NCBI GenBank assembly: GCA_031254715.1
Contig: JAIRTY010000410.1
Location: 1 to 7,096, forward strand
Length of the DNA stretch: 7,096 nt
From: Nocardiopsaceae bacterium
GTDB lineage: Bacteria > Actinomycetota > Actinomycetes > Streptosporangiales > Streptosporangiaceae
Reading direction: 5' to 3'
Made by a program: the position numbers and the translations under genes. The notes under the pieces were generated by a model, which was not told the DNA's origin, ran no database searches, and saw only the letters and a program-made list of their open reading frames with translations. Below, one piece after another: positions 1 through 5,758 of the stretch; positions within the stretch are counted from its first letter, which is position 1; every line of letters begins with the position of its first letter.

Positions 1-68
1 AGGGTTTCCGGCAGTTGTTGAATGCTATCTGTAAACTTGTCGGCTGCTGCCGCACTAAACTCATACAT
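1..68 (-). CDS. 5' end of an unidentified protein, cut by the window edge
   Basis: On the minus strand an ATG at 66-68 opens a frame that runs to the window edge without a stop. It reads MYEFSAAAADKF followed by TDSIQQLPETL, 23 visible residues. It lies downstream of plsC on the same strand, in the same AT-rich block, after an A-rich leader (AAATAAATAAACC). Such a leader is compatible with Bacteroidota, which often lack Shine-Dalgarno sites. I do not recognise the protein, and the visible part is too short to assign a family. That the frame is coding is inferred only from its openness and the plausible residue mix. Confidence 0.3.
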   Translation of the reverse strand, partial: MYEFSAAAADKFTDSIQQLPET

Positions 69-77
69 ATGGTTTAT

Positions 78-155
78 TTATTTTGCCAACTCTACCAATT
101 CCACATTATAAGATTTAGCCTTTTTAATGCTTTTGCCTTGTTCATCCCTATCCAT
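78..155 (-). CDS. possible 25-residue small ORF after plsC
   Basis: A short minus-strand frame starts with ATG at 153-155, 10 nt after the plsC stop codon, and ends with TAA at 78-80, 9 nt before the next candidate ATG. It reads MDRDEQGKSIKKAKSY then NVELVELAK: a charged, lysine-rich peptide without membrane segment or recognisable domain. Its position in the gap between two same-strand genes fits either a small gene or a chance frame. It lacks a clear ribosome-binding site. I give it low confidence and no function. Confidence 0.2.
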   Translation of the reverse strand: MDRDEQGKSIKKAKSYNVELVELAK

Positions 156-165
156 TTCAGTAACT

Positions 166-720
166 TTACAGCGCTTTTTCTATCATTTTTTGCACTTTTT
201 CTTTTAATTCCTGCACATTTTCGTTTGGAGTGGGAAATACGGCAGGTAAAAACTCCACAAAAATTTTCGAAAAAGGTCTCGGAATACGTTTAAACCGGAA
301 AGCGGCGCGCTCTGATCCGGAGATAGCAACCGGAACTATCGGAATATTCAGCTCGTGGCTTAATATGGCAAACATCTCTTTAAACTCTTTCATTATTTTA
401 TCTTTAGAGCGTTTACCTTCCGGAAAAATAATCACACTTTTTCCCTTTCTAAGCACCTCATTCATTTGTAGAATTGATTCGCGAAGGCTGGTATTAATAT
501 TCATCAGTATGATATTGTTTCGGGGCGCCATAAAACGTGCAAAAAGTGAATGAAAATGTTTGTCTTTTGCAAAAAAGAAACTGTTTTTTACTCTTTTCCA
601 CGTCAACCTTGAGGTTACAAAAGCGCCGTCTAACCCGCTTCGATGGTTTGCCACAAACATAACCGGCTGGTTTGGAATATTCTCCTTCCCTTTTCCTCTT
701 AAATGGAAATAGCAATGAAA
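166..720 (-). CDS. PlsC-family acyltransferase (LPLAT), 5' end lost at the junction
   Basis: This is a lysophospholipid acyltransferase of the PlsC/AGPAT type. Members transfer an acyl chain to lysophosphatidic acid or a related acceptor at the inner face of the membrane. The frame shows block I NHRSGLD (648-628, the catalytic His and Asp), block III FPEGKRS (426-406), the PRNN segment between them, and block IV IPIVPVAISGS. The stop is TAA at 166-168. A Met at 660 could be taken as the start, but that cannot be right. The frame continues upstream as GKENIPNQPV, the usual run-in to block I, through an aromatic-rich YFHLRGKGK stretch, until it meets GC-rich foreign sequence near 720 and a stop at 724-726. 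The N-terminus is therefore missing. Block spacing is normal and the visible part is about 184 residues. It may be a free-standing PlsC or the C-terminal acyltransferase domain of an acyl-CoA synthetase fusion, which the truncation leaves open. Base composition fits Bacteroidota, not the rest of the window. Confidence 0.8.
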   Translation of the reverse strand, partial: FHCYFHLRGKGKENIPNQPVMFVANHRSGLDGAFVTSRLTWKRVKNSFFFAKDKHFHSLFARFMAPRNNIILMNINTSLRESILQMNEVLRKGKSVIIFPEGKRSKDKIMKEFKEMFAILSHELNIPIVPVAISGSERAAFRFKRIPRPFSKIFVEFLPAVFPTPNENVQELKEKVQKMIEKAL

Positions 721-726
721 AGATCA
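717..726. other. chimeric junction between AT-rich and GC-rich genomes
   Basis: Composition and gene content change abruptly here. To the left, the minus-strand plsC frame is sensible up to about 718 (codons for YFHLRGKGK). To the right, the plus-strand CorA frame is sensible from the ATC at 723 (ITGYFGMN). The lysine codon AAG at 720-722 does not fit the hydrophobic residue expected before ITG in CorA, which places the break at about 719-723, in the short string AAAAGATC. Both genes lose their 5' ends at the same point, with no insertion sequence, target duplication or integrase nearby. I infer an assembly or library chimera. True horizontal joining cannot be excluded from sequence alone. 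Confidence 0.8.
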
Positions 727-860
727 TCACCGGCTACTTCGGGATGAACGTGCCCTATCCCGGCTTCAGCGAGCGGGTCGGCTTCGCCGGCTCTATCGGC
801 GCCATGGTGCTCGCCGGGATCGTGCTCTACTTCATCTTCAAGCGCAAGGACTGGCTGTAG
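723..860 (+). CDS. corA: CorA-type Mg2+/Co2+ transporter, C-terminal fragment
   Basis: Forty-five residues up to the TAG at 858-860 form the end of a CorA-family divalent-cation channel. The fragment contains the signature GYFGMNVPYPGF, whose GMN (fragment residues 7-9) is the pore-mouth selectivity motif at the end of TM1. A short extracellular loop follows, then the second membrane helix (about residues 21-38, GSIGAMVLAGIVLYFIF), and the cytoplasmic basic tail KRKDWL that closes many CorA proteins. The cytoplasmic domain and most of TM1, normally some 270 residues, are absent because the sequence changes to unrelated AT-rich DNA. The fragment belongs to the GC-rich genome and converges on kdpC, with 19 bp between stop codons. 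A frame beginning further left at 672 crosses the junction and is artificial. The family call is firm; the exact paralogue is not. Confidence 0.85.
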   Translation: MITGYFGMNVPYPGFSERVGFAGSIGAMVLAGIVLYFIFKRKDWL

Positions 861-878
861 GGGCCAGCGCCGCGGCCC
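861..878. terminator. possible weak bidirectional terminator hairpin between corA and kdpC
   Basis: The 19-bp gap between the convergent stop codons holds GGGCC (861-865) and GGCCC (874-878), a 5-bp perfect stem with an 8-nt loop. The 8-bp palindrome CGCTAGCG (878-885) follows and includes the kdpC stop. No T-run follows on either strand, which is common in high-GC actinobacteria. A 5-bp GC stem can arise by chance at this composition, so position is the main support. Confidence 0.3.
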
Positions 879-879
879 G

Positions 880-1518
880 CTAGCGACCAGCGGGAAACTT
901 CTGGTTCAGGGCGATGTTGAGGGTGAGCACGTCCACCCCCGGCTCCCCGAGGAACCCGATCGCCCGTCCCGTGATGTGGTGTGACACCAGCGCGCGGATC
1001 GCTGCCGGGCCGGCGTGGCGGGCCCGGGCGACCCGGTTCACCTGCAGGTAGGCGTACTGCGGTGAGATGTCAGGATCGAGGCCGGACCCGGAGGCGGTGA
1101 CCGCGTCCGGGGGCACGCTGGCCGGGGTGACGCCGTTGAACGTCGCCACCTCGGCCCGCCGTTGCTTGATCGTCTTGGTCAGCTCCGCGTTGTTCGGGCC
1201 CAGGTTCGACGCGCCCGAGAAGCCGGGGTCGCAGCCGTAGCCGGTCTTCGAGTCCGGGTTCACCGCGTTCGAGGGCCGGGGCTGGAAGTACTGCGGCAGC
1301 GGGTTGCCCTTGGCGCCGGTGAACTCCTGGCACAGCAGGCTGGATCCGGCCACCTTCCCCTGATAGCTGACCATCGAACCGTTGGCCTGGTGATGGAAGC
1401 CCACCTGCGCGATCCCGAACACCAGCAGCGGGTACGCGACGCCGGTGATGACGGTCAGGACGATCAGCACCCGCAGCCCTGCCAGGTGCTGGCGGATGAA
1501 GCTGGGCATCCGTGACAT
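880..1518 (-). CDS. kdpC: KdpC, K+-transporting ATPase subunit C
   Basis: KdpC is the single-span subunit of the KdpFABC potassium pump. It sits against KdpA with a large extracytoplasmic domain. The 212 residues show one N-terminal membrane helix (about 15-40) and then the family blocks: GSSLLCQEF (58-66), YFQPRPS (77-83), SNLGPNN (104-110), TASGSGLDPDISP (141-153), QVNRVARAR (159-167) and LGEPGVDVLTLNIAL (190-204). Length is slightly above the usual 190 or so. I chose the ATG at 1518, 5 nt after the kdpB stop, because GGTGG (1528-1532) lies 9 nt ahead of it and the membrane helix is then correctly near the N-terminus. A second Met at 1509 is possible. The frame is open further upstream inside kdpB, but that part reads as shadow. 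Two cysteines (C63, C96) lie in the exported domain. It is the last gene of the operon. Confidence 0.96.
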   Translation of the reverse strand: MSRMPSFIRQHLAGLRVLIVLTVITGVAYPLLVFGIAQVGFHHQANGSMVSYQGKVAGSSLLCQEFTGAKGNPLPQYFQPRPSNAVNPDSKTGYGCDPGFSGASNLGPNNAELTKTIKQRRAEVATFNGVTPASVPPDAVTASGSGLDPDISPQYAYLQVNRVARARHAGPAAIRALVSHHITGRAIGFLGEPGVDVLTLNIALNQKFPAGR

Positions 1519-1523
1519 GTCGA

Positions 1524-3701
1524 TCAACCACCGAATCCGGGAATGTTCATGACGATGAGGTCGATGAGCTTGATCCCGATGAACGGGATGATCAGCCCGC
1601 CGATGCCGTAGATCCACAGGTTCCGGCGCAGCAGCGCGGAGGCCGAGGACGGCCGGTACCGTACCCCGCGCAGGGCCAGCGGGATCAGCGCGATGATGAT
1701 CAGCGCGTTGAAGATGATCGCCGACGTGATCGCCGACTGCGGGCTGTGCAGCGCCATGATGTTGAGCCGGGAGAGCCCAGGGAACACGCTGGCGAACATG
1801 GCCGGCAGCATCGCGAAGTACTTCGCGACGTCGTTGGCGATCGAGAAGGTGGTCAGCGCGCCCCGGGTGATCAGCAACTGCTTGCCGATCTCCACGATCT
1901 GGATCAGCTTCGTCGGGTTGGAGTCCAGGTCGACCATGTTGCCGGCCTCCTTGGCCGCCATGGTCCCGGTGTTCATGGCCACCCCGACGTCGGCCTGGGC
2001 CAGGGCCGGGGCGTCGTTGGTGCCGTCCCCGGTCATGGCCACCAGCCGGCCGCCCTGCTGCTCCTTCTTGATCAGCTCCATCTTGTCTTCCGGTGTGGCC
2101 TCCGCGAGGAAGTCATCCACGCCGGACTCGTCGGCGATCGCCTTGGCGGTGAGCGGGTTGTCGCCGGTGATCATGACGGTCCTGATGCCCATCGTGCGCA
2201 TCTCGCCGAACCGCTCGGCGATGCCCTGCTTGACGATGTCCTTGAGGTGGATCACGCCGAGCGCCCGGGCAGTGCCGCCGGTCCGCTCGGCGACGACCAG
2301 CGGGGTGCCGCCCGCCGCGGAGATGGCATCCACCATCGCCCCCAGTCCGGCCGCGGGGTTCCCGCCGCACCGGCGGATCCAGTCCCGCACCGCACTGGCG
2401 GCGCCCTTGCGGACTTGCCGGCCTCCGGCCAGGTCCACCCCGCTCATCCGGGTCTGCGCGCTGAAAGCCACGAACTGCGCGCCTCGTAGCTCGCCCTCGT
2501 TGCGCTCGAGCAGGCCGTACTGGTCCTTGGCCAGCACGGCGATGGAACGGCCTTCCGGCGTGTAGTCGGCCATGCTCGACAGCTGGGCCGCGTCGGCCAG
2601 TTCCGCCGCGCCGACCCCCGGGACCGGCAGGAACTCACTGGCCTGCCGGTTGCCGATGGTGATGGTGCCGGTCTTGTCCAGCAGCAGGGTGTTCACGTCG
2701 CCGGCGGCCTCGACCGCCCGGCCGGACATGGCCAGCACGTTCTGTTGCACCAGCCGGTCCATGCCGGCGATGCCGATGGCCGACAGCAGCGCGCCGATCG
2801 TGGTCGGGATCAGCGCCACCACCAGCGCCACCAGGATGACCAGCGACTGCGGCGCGCCGGAGTAGAACGCCATCGGCTGCAGGGTCACCACCGCCAGCAG
2901 GAACACGATGGTCAGCGACGCGAGCAGGATGTTCAGCGCGATCTCGTTCGGTGTCCGCTGCCGCTTGGCCCCCTCGACCAGCGCGATCATCCGGTCGATG
3001 AACGTCTCGCCGGGCTTGGAGGTGATCTTCACGACGATCCGGTCCGACAGTACCCTGGTGCCGCCGGTCACCGCCGACCGGTCACCGCCGGACTCGCGGA
3101 TGACCGGGGCGGACTCGCCGGTGATGGCCGACTCGTCCACCGACGCGACGCCCTCGACCACGTCACCGTCGCCGGGGATGACCTGCCCGGCCTCGGCCAC
3201 CACATGGTCGCCGAGCCGCAGCGACGTGCCAGGTACCTCCTCCTCGCGGGGCGACTGCTGGCCGGATTCCCAGCCGAGCAGGCGGCGGGCGACCGTCTCC
3301 CGCTTGGTACGGCGCAGCGTGTCGGCCTGCGCCCGGCCCCGGCCTTCGGCCACCGCCTCGGCCAGGTTCGCGAACACGACGGTCAGCCACAGCCAGACGG
3401 TGATCGCGGCGGCGAACGCCGACGGGTGAGCGATGGCGGAGTAGGTGGTCAGCACCGAGCCGGCCTCGACGACGAACATGACCGGGTTGTGGTACTGGAC
3501 CCGCGGATCCAGCTTGCGGAACGCGGAGGGCAGCGACTTCCACAGCACCCTCGGGTCGAGCAGCCCGCCGCCGATCTTGTGCACGGTGGTGGCCCGGGGG
3601 AGCACAGTGCCTTGCCGGGGCGTACCCCCGGACCCCGATGGCCCGGAGCCCCCCGCGGAGCCCCGGCCTTCGGGAGCGGTTGCGTGGTGTGTCAGTGACA
3701 T
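1524..3701 (-). CDS. kdpB: KdpB, P-type ATPase subunit of the KdpFABC K+ pump
   Basis: KdpB is the ATP-hydrolysing P-type (class IA) subunit that powers K+ uptake through KdpA. All signature elements are present in 725 residues: actuator-domain TGES (194-197), membrane IPTTIG (298-303), phosphorylation loop DKTGT with catalytic Asp342, nucleotide-domain TPEGRS (381-386), FSAQTRMSGVD (413-423) and RKGA (431-434), then TGDN (512-515), TGDGTNDAPAL (557-567), and IANDVAKYF, whose Asp624/Lys627 correspond to the TM5 residues linked to coupling in E. coli. Ser197 of TGES is the position phosphorylated in E. coli (Ser162) to inhibit the pump at high K+. The protein is about 40 residues longer than E. 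coli KdpB, owing to a Gly/Ser/Pro-rich N-terminal extension (about 8-37). The ATG at 3701 shares one base with the kdpA stop (TGATG), and GAAGGA (3710-3715) lies 8 nt ahead, indicating coupled translation. kdpC follows after 5 nt. Confidence 0.98.
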   Translation of the reverse strand: MSLTHHATAPEGRGSAGGSGPSGSGGTPRQGTVLPRATTVHKIGGGLLDPRVLWKSLPSAFRKLDPRVQYHNPVMFVVEAGSVLTTYSAIAHPSAFAAAITVWLWLTVVFANLAEAVAEGRGRAQADTLRRTKRETVARRLLGWESGQQSPREEEVPGTSLRLGDHVVAEAGQVIPGDGDVVEGVASVDESAITGESAPVIRESGGDRSAVTGGTRVLSDRIVVKITSKPGETFIDRMIALVEGAKRQRTPNEIALNILLASLTIVFLLAVVTLQPMAFYSGAPQSLVILVALVVALIPTTIGALLSAIGIAGMDRLVQQNVLAMSGRAVEAAGDVNTLLLDKTGTITIGNRQASEFLPVPGVGAAELADAAQLSSMADYTPEGRSIAVLAKDQYGLLERNEGELRGAQFVAFSAQTRMSGVDLAGGRQVRKGAASAVRDWIRRCGGNPAAGLGAMVDAISAAGGTPLVVAERTGGTARALGVIHLKDIVKQGIAERFGEMRTMGIRTVMITGDNPLTAKAIADESGVDDFLAEATPEDKMELIKKEQQGGRLVAMTGDGTNDAPALAQADVGVAMNTGTMAAKEAGNMVDLDSNPTKLIQIVEIGKQLLITRGALTTFSIANDVAKYFAMLPAMFASVFPGLSRLNIMALHSPQSAITSAIIFNALIIIALIPLALRGVRYRPSSASALLRRNLWIYGIGGLIIPFIGIKLIDLIVMNIPGFGG

Positions 3702-5362
3702 CAGTGCAGTCCTTCAGCGAACGGGCCCAGCGCGAGCGCGGGGAAGAACGTCAGTCCGACGATGATGAGGATCACGCCAATGACCATGCCGACGAACAGC
3801 AGCCGGTGGGTGGGCATGGTGCCGGCGCTGGCCGGGACGGCCTGCTGGCGGGCCAGCGACCCGGCCAGGGCGAGCGCGAAGATCTGCGGCGCGAACCTGC
3901 CCAGCAGCATGGCGATGCCGCCGGTGGTGTTGTACCAGGTCGTGGCCGTTGTGAGGCCAGCGAACGCGGAGCCGTTGTTGTTTGCCATGGACGTGAACGC
4001 GTACATGATCTCGGTCAGGCCGTGGGGTCCCGGATTGAGGATCGAGGCCCGCGGGCCGGAGAGGGCGATCGATAGCGCCGCGAAGAACAGCACGATCGCC
4101 GGCGTTGTGAGGATGTACAGCGCCGCGTACTTCATCTCGGCGGGCCGGATCTTCTTCCCGATGTACTCGGGGGTCCGGCCGACCATCAGCCCGCCGACGA
4201 ACACGGTGATGATGGCCAGGATCAGGATGCCGTACAGGCCGGCGCCGACCCCGCCGGGGACGACCTCGCCCATCATCATGTTGAACAGCACGATCCCGCC
4301 GCCGAACGGGGTGAACGAGTCGTGGAACGAGTTGACCGCCCCGGTCGAGGTCACCGTGGTCGAGGCCGCGAACAGGGACGAGCCCGGGATGCCGAACCTG
4401 ACCTCCTTGCCTTCCATCGCCGCGTGCGCGGCCTGCGCGGCCTGCCCGGCGTGCTGGGCCTCGAAGAACGTGACGCCTGCCACCGAGGCCAGCCACAGGA
4501 TGGCCATGATCGCGAGCAGCGCGTAGCCCTGCCGCTTGTCCTTGACCATCGCTCCGAAGGTGCGGGTCAGCGCGAACGGGATGACCAGGATCAGGAAGAT
4601 CTCGAACAGGTTCGTGAACGGGCTGGGATTCTCGAACGGGTGCGCGGAGTTGGCGTTGAAGAATCCGCCGCCGTTGTTGCCCATCTCCTTGATGACCTCC
4701 TGCGAGGCCACCGGGCCGCCGACCATCGCCTGGTGGCCGCCGGTCAGCGTGGAGATCGTGTGGGGGGACGTGAAGTTGTCCACCACGCCGCCCGCGGCGA
4801 GCACCAGCCCGCCGATGATCGCCAGCGGCAGCAGCACCCGGATCGTGACCCGGGTCAGGTCGACCCAGAAGTTGCCGAGTGTCCCGGTCCGGGACCGGAT
4901 GAACCCGCGGACCAGCGCCACCGCGACCGCGATGCCGACCGCGGCGGACAGGAAGTTCTGCACCGCCAGCCCGGACATCTGCACCAGATAGCCGAGCGTG
5001 GACTCGCCGCTGTAGTTCTGCCAGTTGGTGTTGGTGGTGAAGGACGCTGCCGTGTTCCAGGCAAGGGCAGGCGGCACGTCCGGCATGCCCAGCGACAGCA
5101 GCAGGTAGTGCTGCAGCCGCAGCATGCCGTACAGGAACAGCACGCTGATCGCGGAGAACGCCAGCATGCTGCGCAGGTAGGCGCCCCACTGCTGGTCCGC
5201 CGCGGGGTCCACACCCATGACCCGGTACAGGCCGCGCTCGGCACGCCAGTGGCTGGCGGAGGTGACCACCCTGGCGATGTAGTCACCGAGCGGGCGCCAG
5301 CAGACTCCCAGCGCCACCAGCAGCAGGCCGACCTGGAGCCAGCCGGCCAGGGCGGGGGACAT
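3701..5362 (-). CDS. kdpA: KdpA, K+-binding and channel-like subunit of the KdpFABC pump
   Basis: KdpA is a polytopic membrane protein of the superfamily of K+ transporters. It selects K+ from outside and passes it to the KdpB tunnel. At 553 residues it matches the usual length (about 557 in E. coli). The four pore-loop filter segments are intact: TNTNWQ (110-115), GNNGGGFFN (228-236), STGAVNS (339-345) and NNNGSAFAG (461-469). About ten hydrophobic helices are spread through the chain, starting at residues 6-22. The ATG at 5362 overlaps the kdpF stop by one base, with GGAGAG (5369-5374) 6 nt upstream. The stop overlaps the kdpB start. No residue known to be critical appears altered, so I infer a working high-affinity pump. 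Confidence 0.98.
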   Translation of the reverse strand: MSPALAGWLQVGLLLVALGVCWRPLGDYIARVVTSASHWRAERGLYRVMGVDPAADQQWGAYLRSMLAFSAISVLFLYGMLRLQHYLLLSLGMPDVPPALAWNTAASFTTNTNWQNYSGESTLGYLVQMSGLAVQNFLSAAVGIAVAVALVRGFIRSRTGTLGNFWVDLTRVTIRVLLPLAIIGGLVLAAGGVVDNFTSPHTISTLTGGHQAMVGGPVASQEVIKEMGNNGGGFFNANSAHPFENPSPFTNLFEIFLILVIPFALTRTFGAMVKDKRQGYALLAIMAILWLASVAGVTFFEAQHAGQAAQAAHAAMEGKEVRFGIPGSSLFAASTTVTSTGAVNSFHDSFTPFGGGIVLFNMMMGEVVPGGVGAGLYGILILAIITVFVGGLMVGRTPEYIGKKIRPAEMKYAALYILTTPAIVLFFAALSIALSGPRASILNPGPHGLTEIMYAFTSMANNNGSAFAGLTTATTWYNTTGGIAMLLGRFAPQIFALALAGSLARQQAVPASAGTMPTHRLLFVGMVIGVILIIVGLTFFPALALGPFAEGLH

Positions 5363-5451
5363 CAGAATCTCTCCGGCCGGATGAGGGCGGCCACCAGGTA
5401 ACCGGCGAGGAGCACCGCCGCGACCAGGCCGATGATGTTCTCAGCGCTCAA
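5362..5451 (-). CDS. kdpF: KdpF, small stabilising subunit of the Kdp pump
   Basis: This 29-residue single-span peptide reads MSAENIIGLVAAVL then LAGYLVAALIRPERF. KdpF lies in the membrane beside KdpA and stabilises the KdpABC complex. Length equals E. coli KdpF, and the GYLVxALI core and C-terminal ERF match the family; Mycobacterium KdpF has a similar ENIVGL start. The start is TTG at 5449-5451: an in-frame TGA lies a few codons upstream, no ATG or GTG is available before the helix, and AGGGGG (5461-5466) stands 9 nt ahead. It overlaps the preceding small gene by 11 nt, and its TGA overlaps the kdpA ATG by one base. The non-ATG start and small size make it easy to miss. Confidence 0.9.
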   Translation of the reverse strand: MSAENIIGLVAAVLLAGYLVAALIRPERF

Positions 5452-5530
5452 CTCGCTCGACCCCCTTCACCAGCAGCCAGAGCGCGGCGAACACGACGAT
5501 GGTCAGGGCTATGTAGATCAGGTCGGACAT
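5441..5530 (-). CDS. 29-residue single-span membrane peptide, first gene of the kdp operon
   Basis: The peptide reads MSDLIYIALTIVVF then AALWLLVKGVERVER: one hydrophobic helix (about 4-21) and a charged C-terminus. I chose the ATG at 5530 because a strong AAGGAG (5537-5542) lies 6 nt before it. The frame stays open further upstream to about 5629, but that part looks non-coding and has no better start. The coding region overlaps kdpF by 11 nt in another frame, so the two are probably translationally coupled. It is not KdpF itself, because a better KdpF follows. In outline it resembles small hypothetical proteins seen just ahead of kdpF in actinobacteria; that is from memory and unverified. 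A role as a further accessory peptide of the Kdp complex or a leader that couples translation is inference. Confidence 0.75.
   Translation of the reverse strand: MSDLIYIALTIVVFAALWLLVKGVERVER
5461..5466 (-). promoter_or_regulatory. Shine-Dalgarno site supporting the TTG start of kdpF
   Basis: AGGGGG on the minus strand lies 9 nt upstream of the TTG at 5449-5451, inside the preceding small gene. Together with the in-frame TGA just upstream it makes TTG the only reasonable kdpF start. Confidence 0.6.
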
Positions 5531-5536
5531 GAAGCG

Positions 5537-5542
5537 CTCCTT
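5537..5542 (-). promoter_or_regulatory. strong Shine-Dalgarno site of the first kdp-operon gene
   Basis: AAGGAG on the minus strand lies 6 nt before the ATG at 5530. It is the best ribosome-binding site in the window and fixes the start of the 29-residue peptide against the longer open frame upstream. Confidence 0.75.
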
Positions 5543-5620
5543 GCGCATGACCGGGGCGGACGGGATGGCCCGCACCACGTCAGTGAACCCGCGCTGAGCA
5601 GGCAGAAGTCCACCCCAAAC

Positions 5621-5649
5621 AGGACTCATGCGGCAGGGTTGCCGGTCCT
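5621..5649 (-). repeat. bulged hairpin in the presumed kdp leader
   Basis: Read on the plus strand: AGGAC (5621-5625), TCATG, CGGCA (5631-5635), loop GGGT, TGCCG (5640-5644), GTCCT (5645-5649). The arms pair perfectly, 5 + 5 bp, with a single 5-nt bulge. On the minus strand it would lie about 90 nt ahead of the first kdp-operon start codon, if transcription begins upstream of it. A second, smaller stem follows 6 bp away. It could be an RNA leader structure or a protein-binding palindrome; I cannot tell which. Confidence 0.4.
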
Positions 5650-5655
5650 AACAAG

Positions 5656-5672
5656 GCCCATGCGCGCTGGGC
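5656..5672. repeat. small inverted repeat next to the leader hairpin
   Basis: GCCCA (5656-5660) and TGGGC (5668-5672) form a perfect 5-bp stem with a 7-nt loop, GC-rich. It is adjacent to the larger bulged hairpin, and the tandem arrangement is the reason to record it. Alone it would be expected by chance at this composition. Confidence 0.3.
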
Positions 5673-5733
5673 GACCAGGAGCGGATTGCCGATCTGGGGT
5701 TCGGCCCCGACGTCTTCGCCCGCCCGGGCTAGC

Positions 5734-5758
5734 AGGCCGATCCGGCCGGTAGCGGCCT
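5734..5758. repeat. inverted repeat upstream of the antitoxin promoter
   Basis: AGGCCG (5734-5739) and CGGCCT (5753-5758) are perfect 6-bp inverted arms around an inner CCGGCCGG palindrome (5742-5749). The element occupies the place where a -35 region of the antitoxin promoter would be and touches the left arm of the operator-like repeat. It may be part of an operator or simply GC-rich self-complementarity. Confidence 0.3.

Noticed and set aside
672..860. A 62-residue plus-strand frame starting at a TTG that includes the CorA end.
   Set aside because: Its first 16 or so codons are antisense to plsC in AT-rich DNA. It exists only because of the junction; only 723-860 is real coding sequence.
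1518..1617. Upstream extension of the kdpC frame into kdpB.
   Set aside because: The extra 33 residues are His/Arg-rich shadow of the kdpB end and would put the membrane helix far from the N-terminus.
1512..2489. Long plus-strand open frame antisense to kdpB and kdpC.
   Set aside because: It is rich in Arg, Asp, Gly and His with no domain, and mirrors the codon bias of kdpB. This is a high-GC shadow.
4322..5401. Long plus-strand open frame antisense to kdpA.
   Set aside because: It has the same shadow composition and no ribosome-binding site. The kdpA frame carries all four selectivity-filter motifs, so this strand is not coding.
5441..5629. Longer 62-residue version of the first kdp-operon peptide.
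   Set aside because: The AAGGAG site sits 6 nt before the internal ATG at 5530. The upstream 33 residues look non-coding and lack a good ribosome-binding site.
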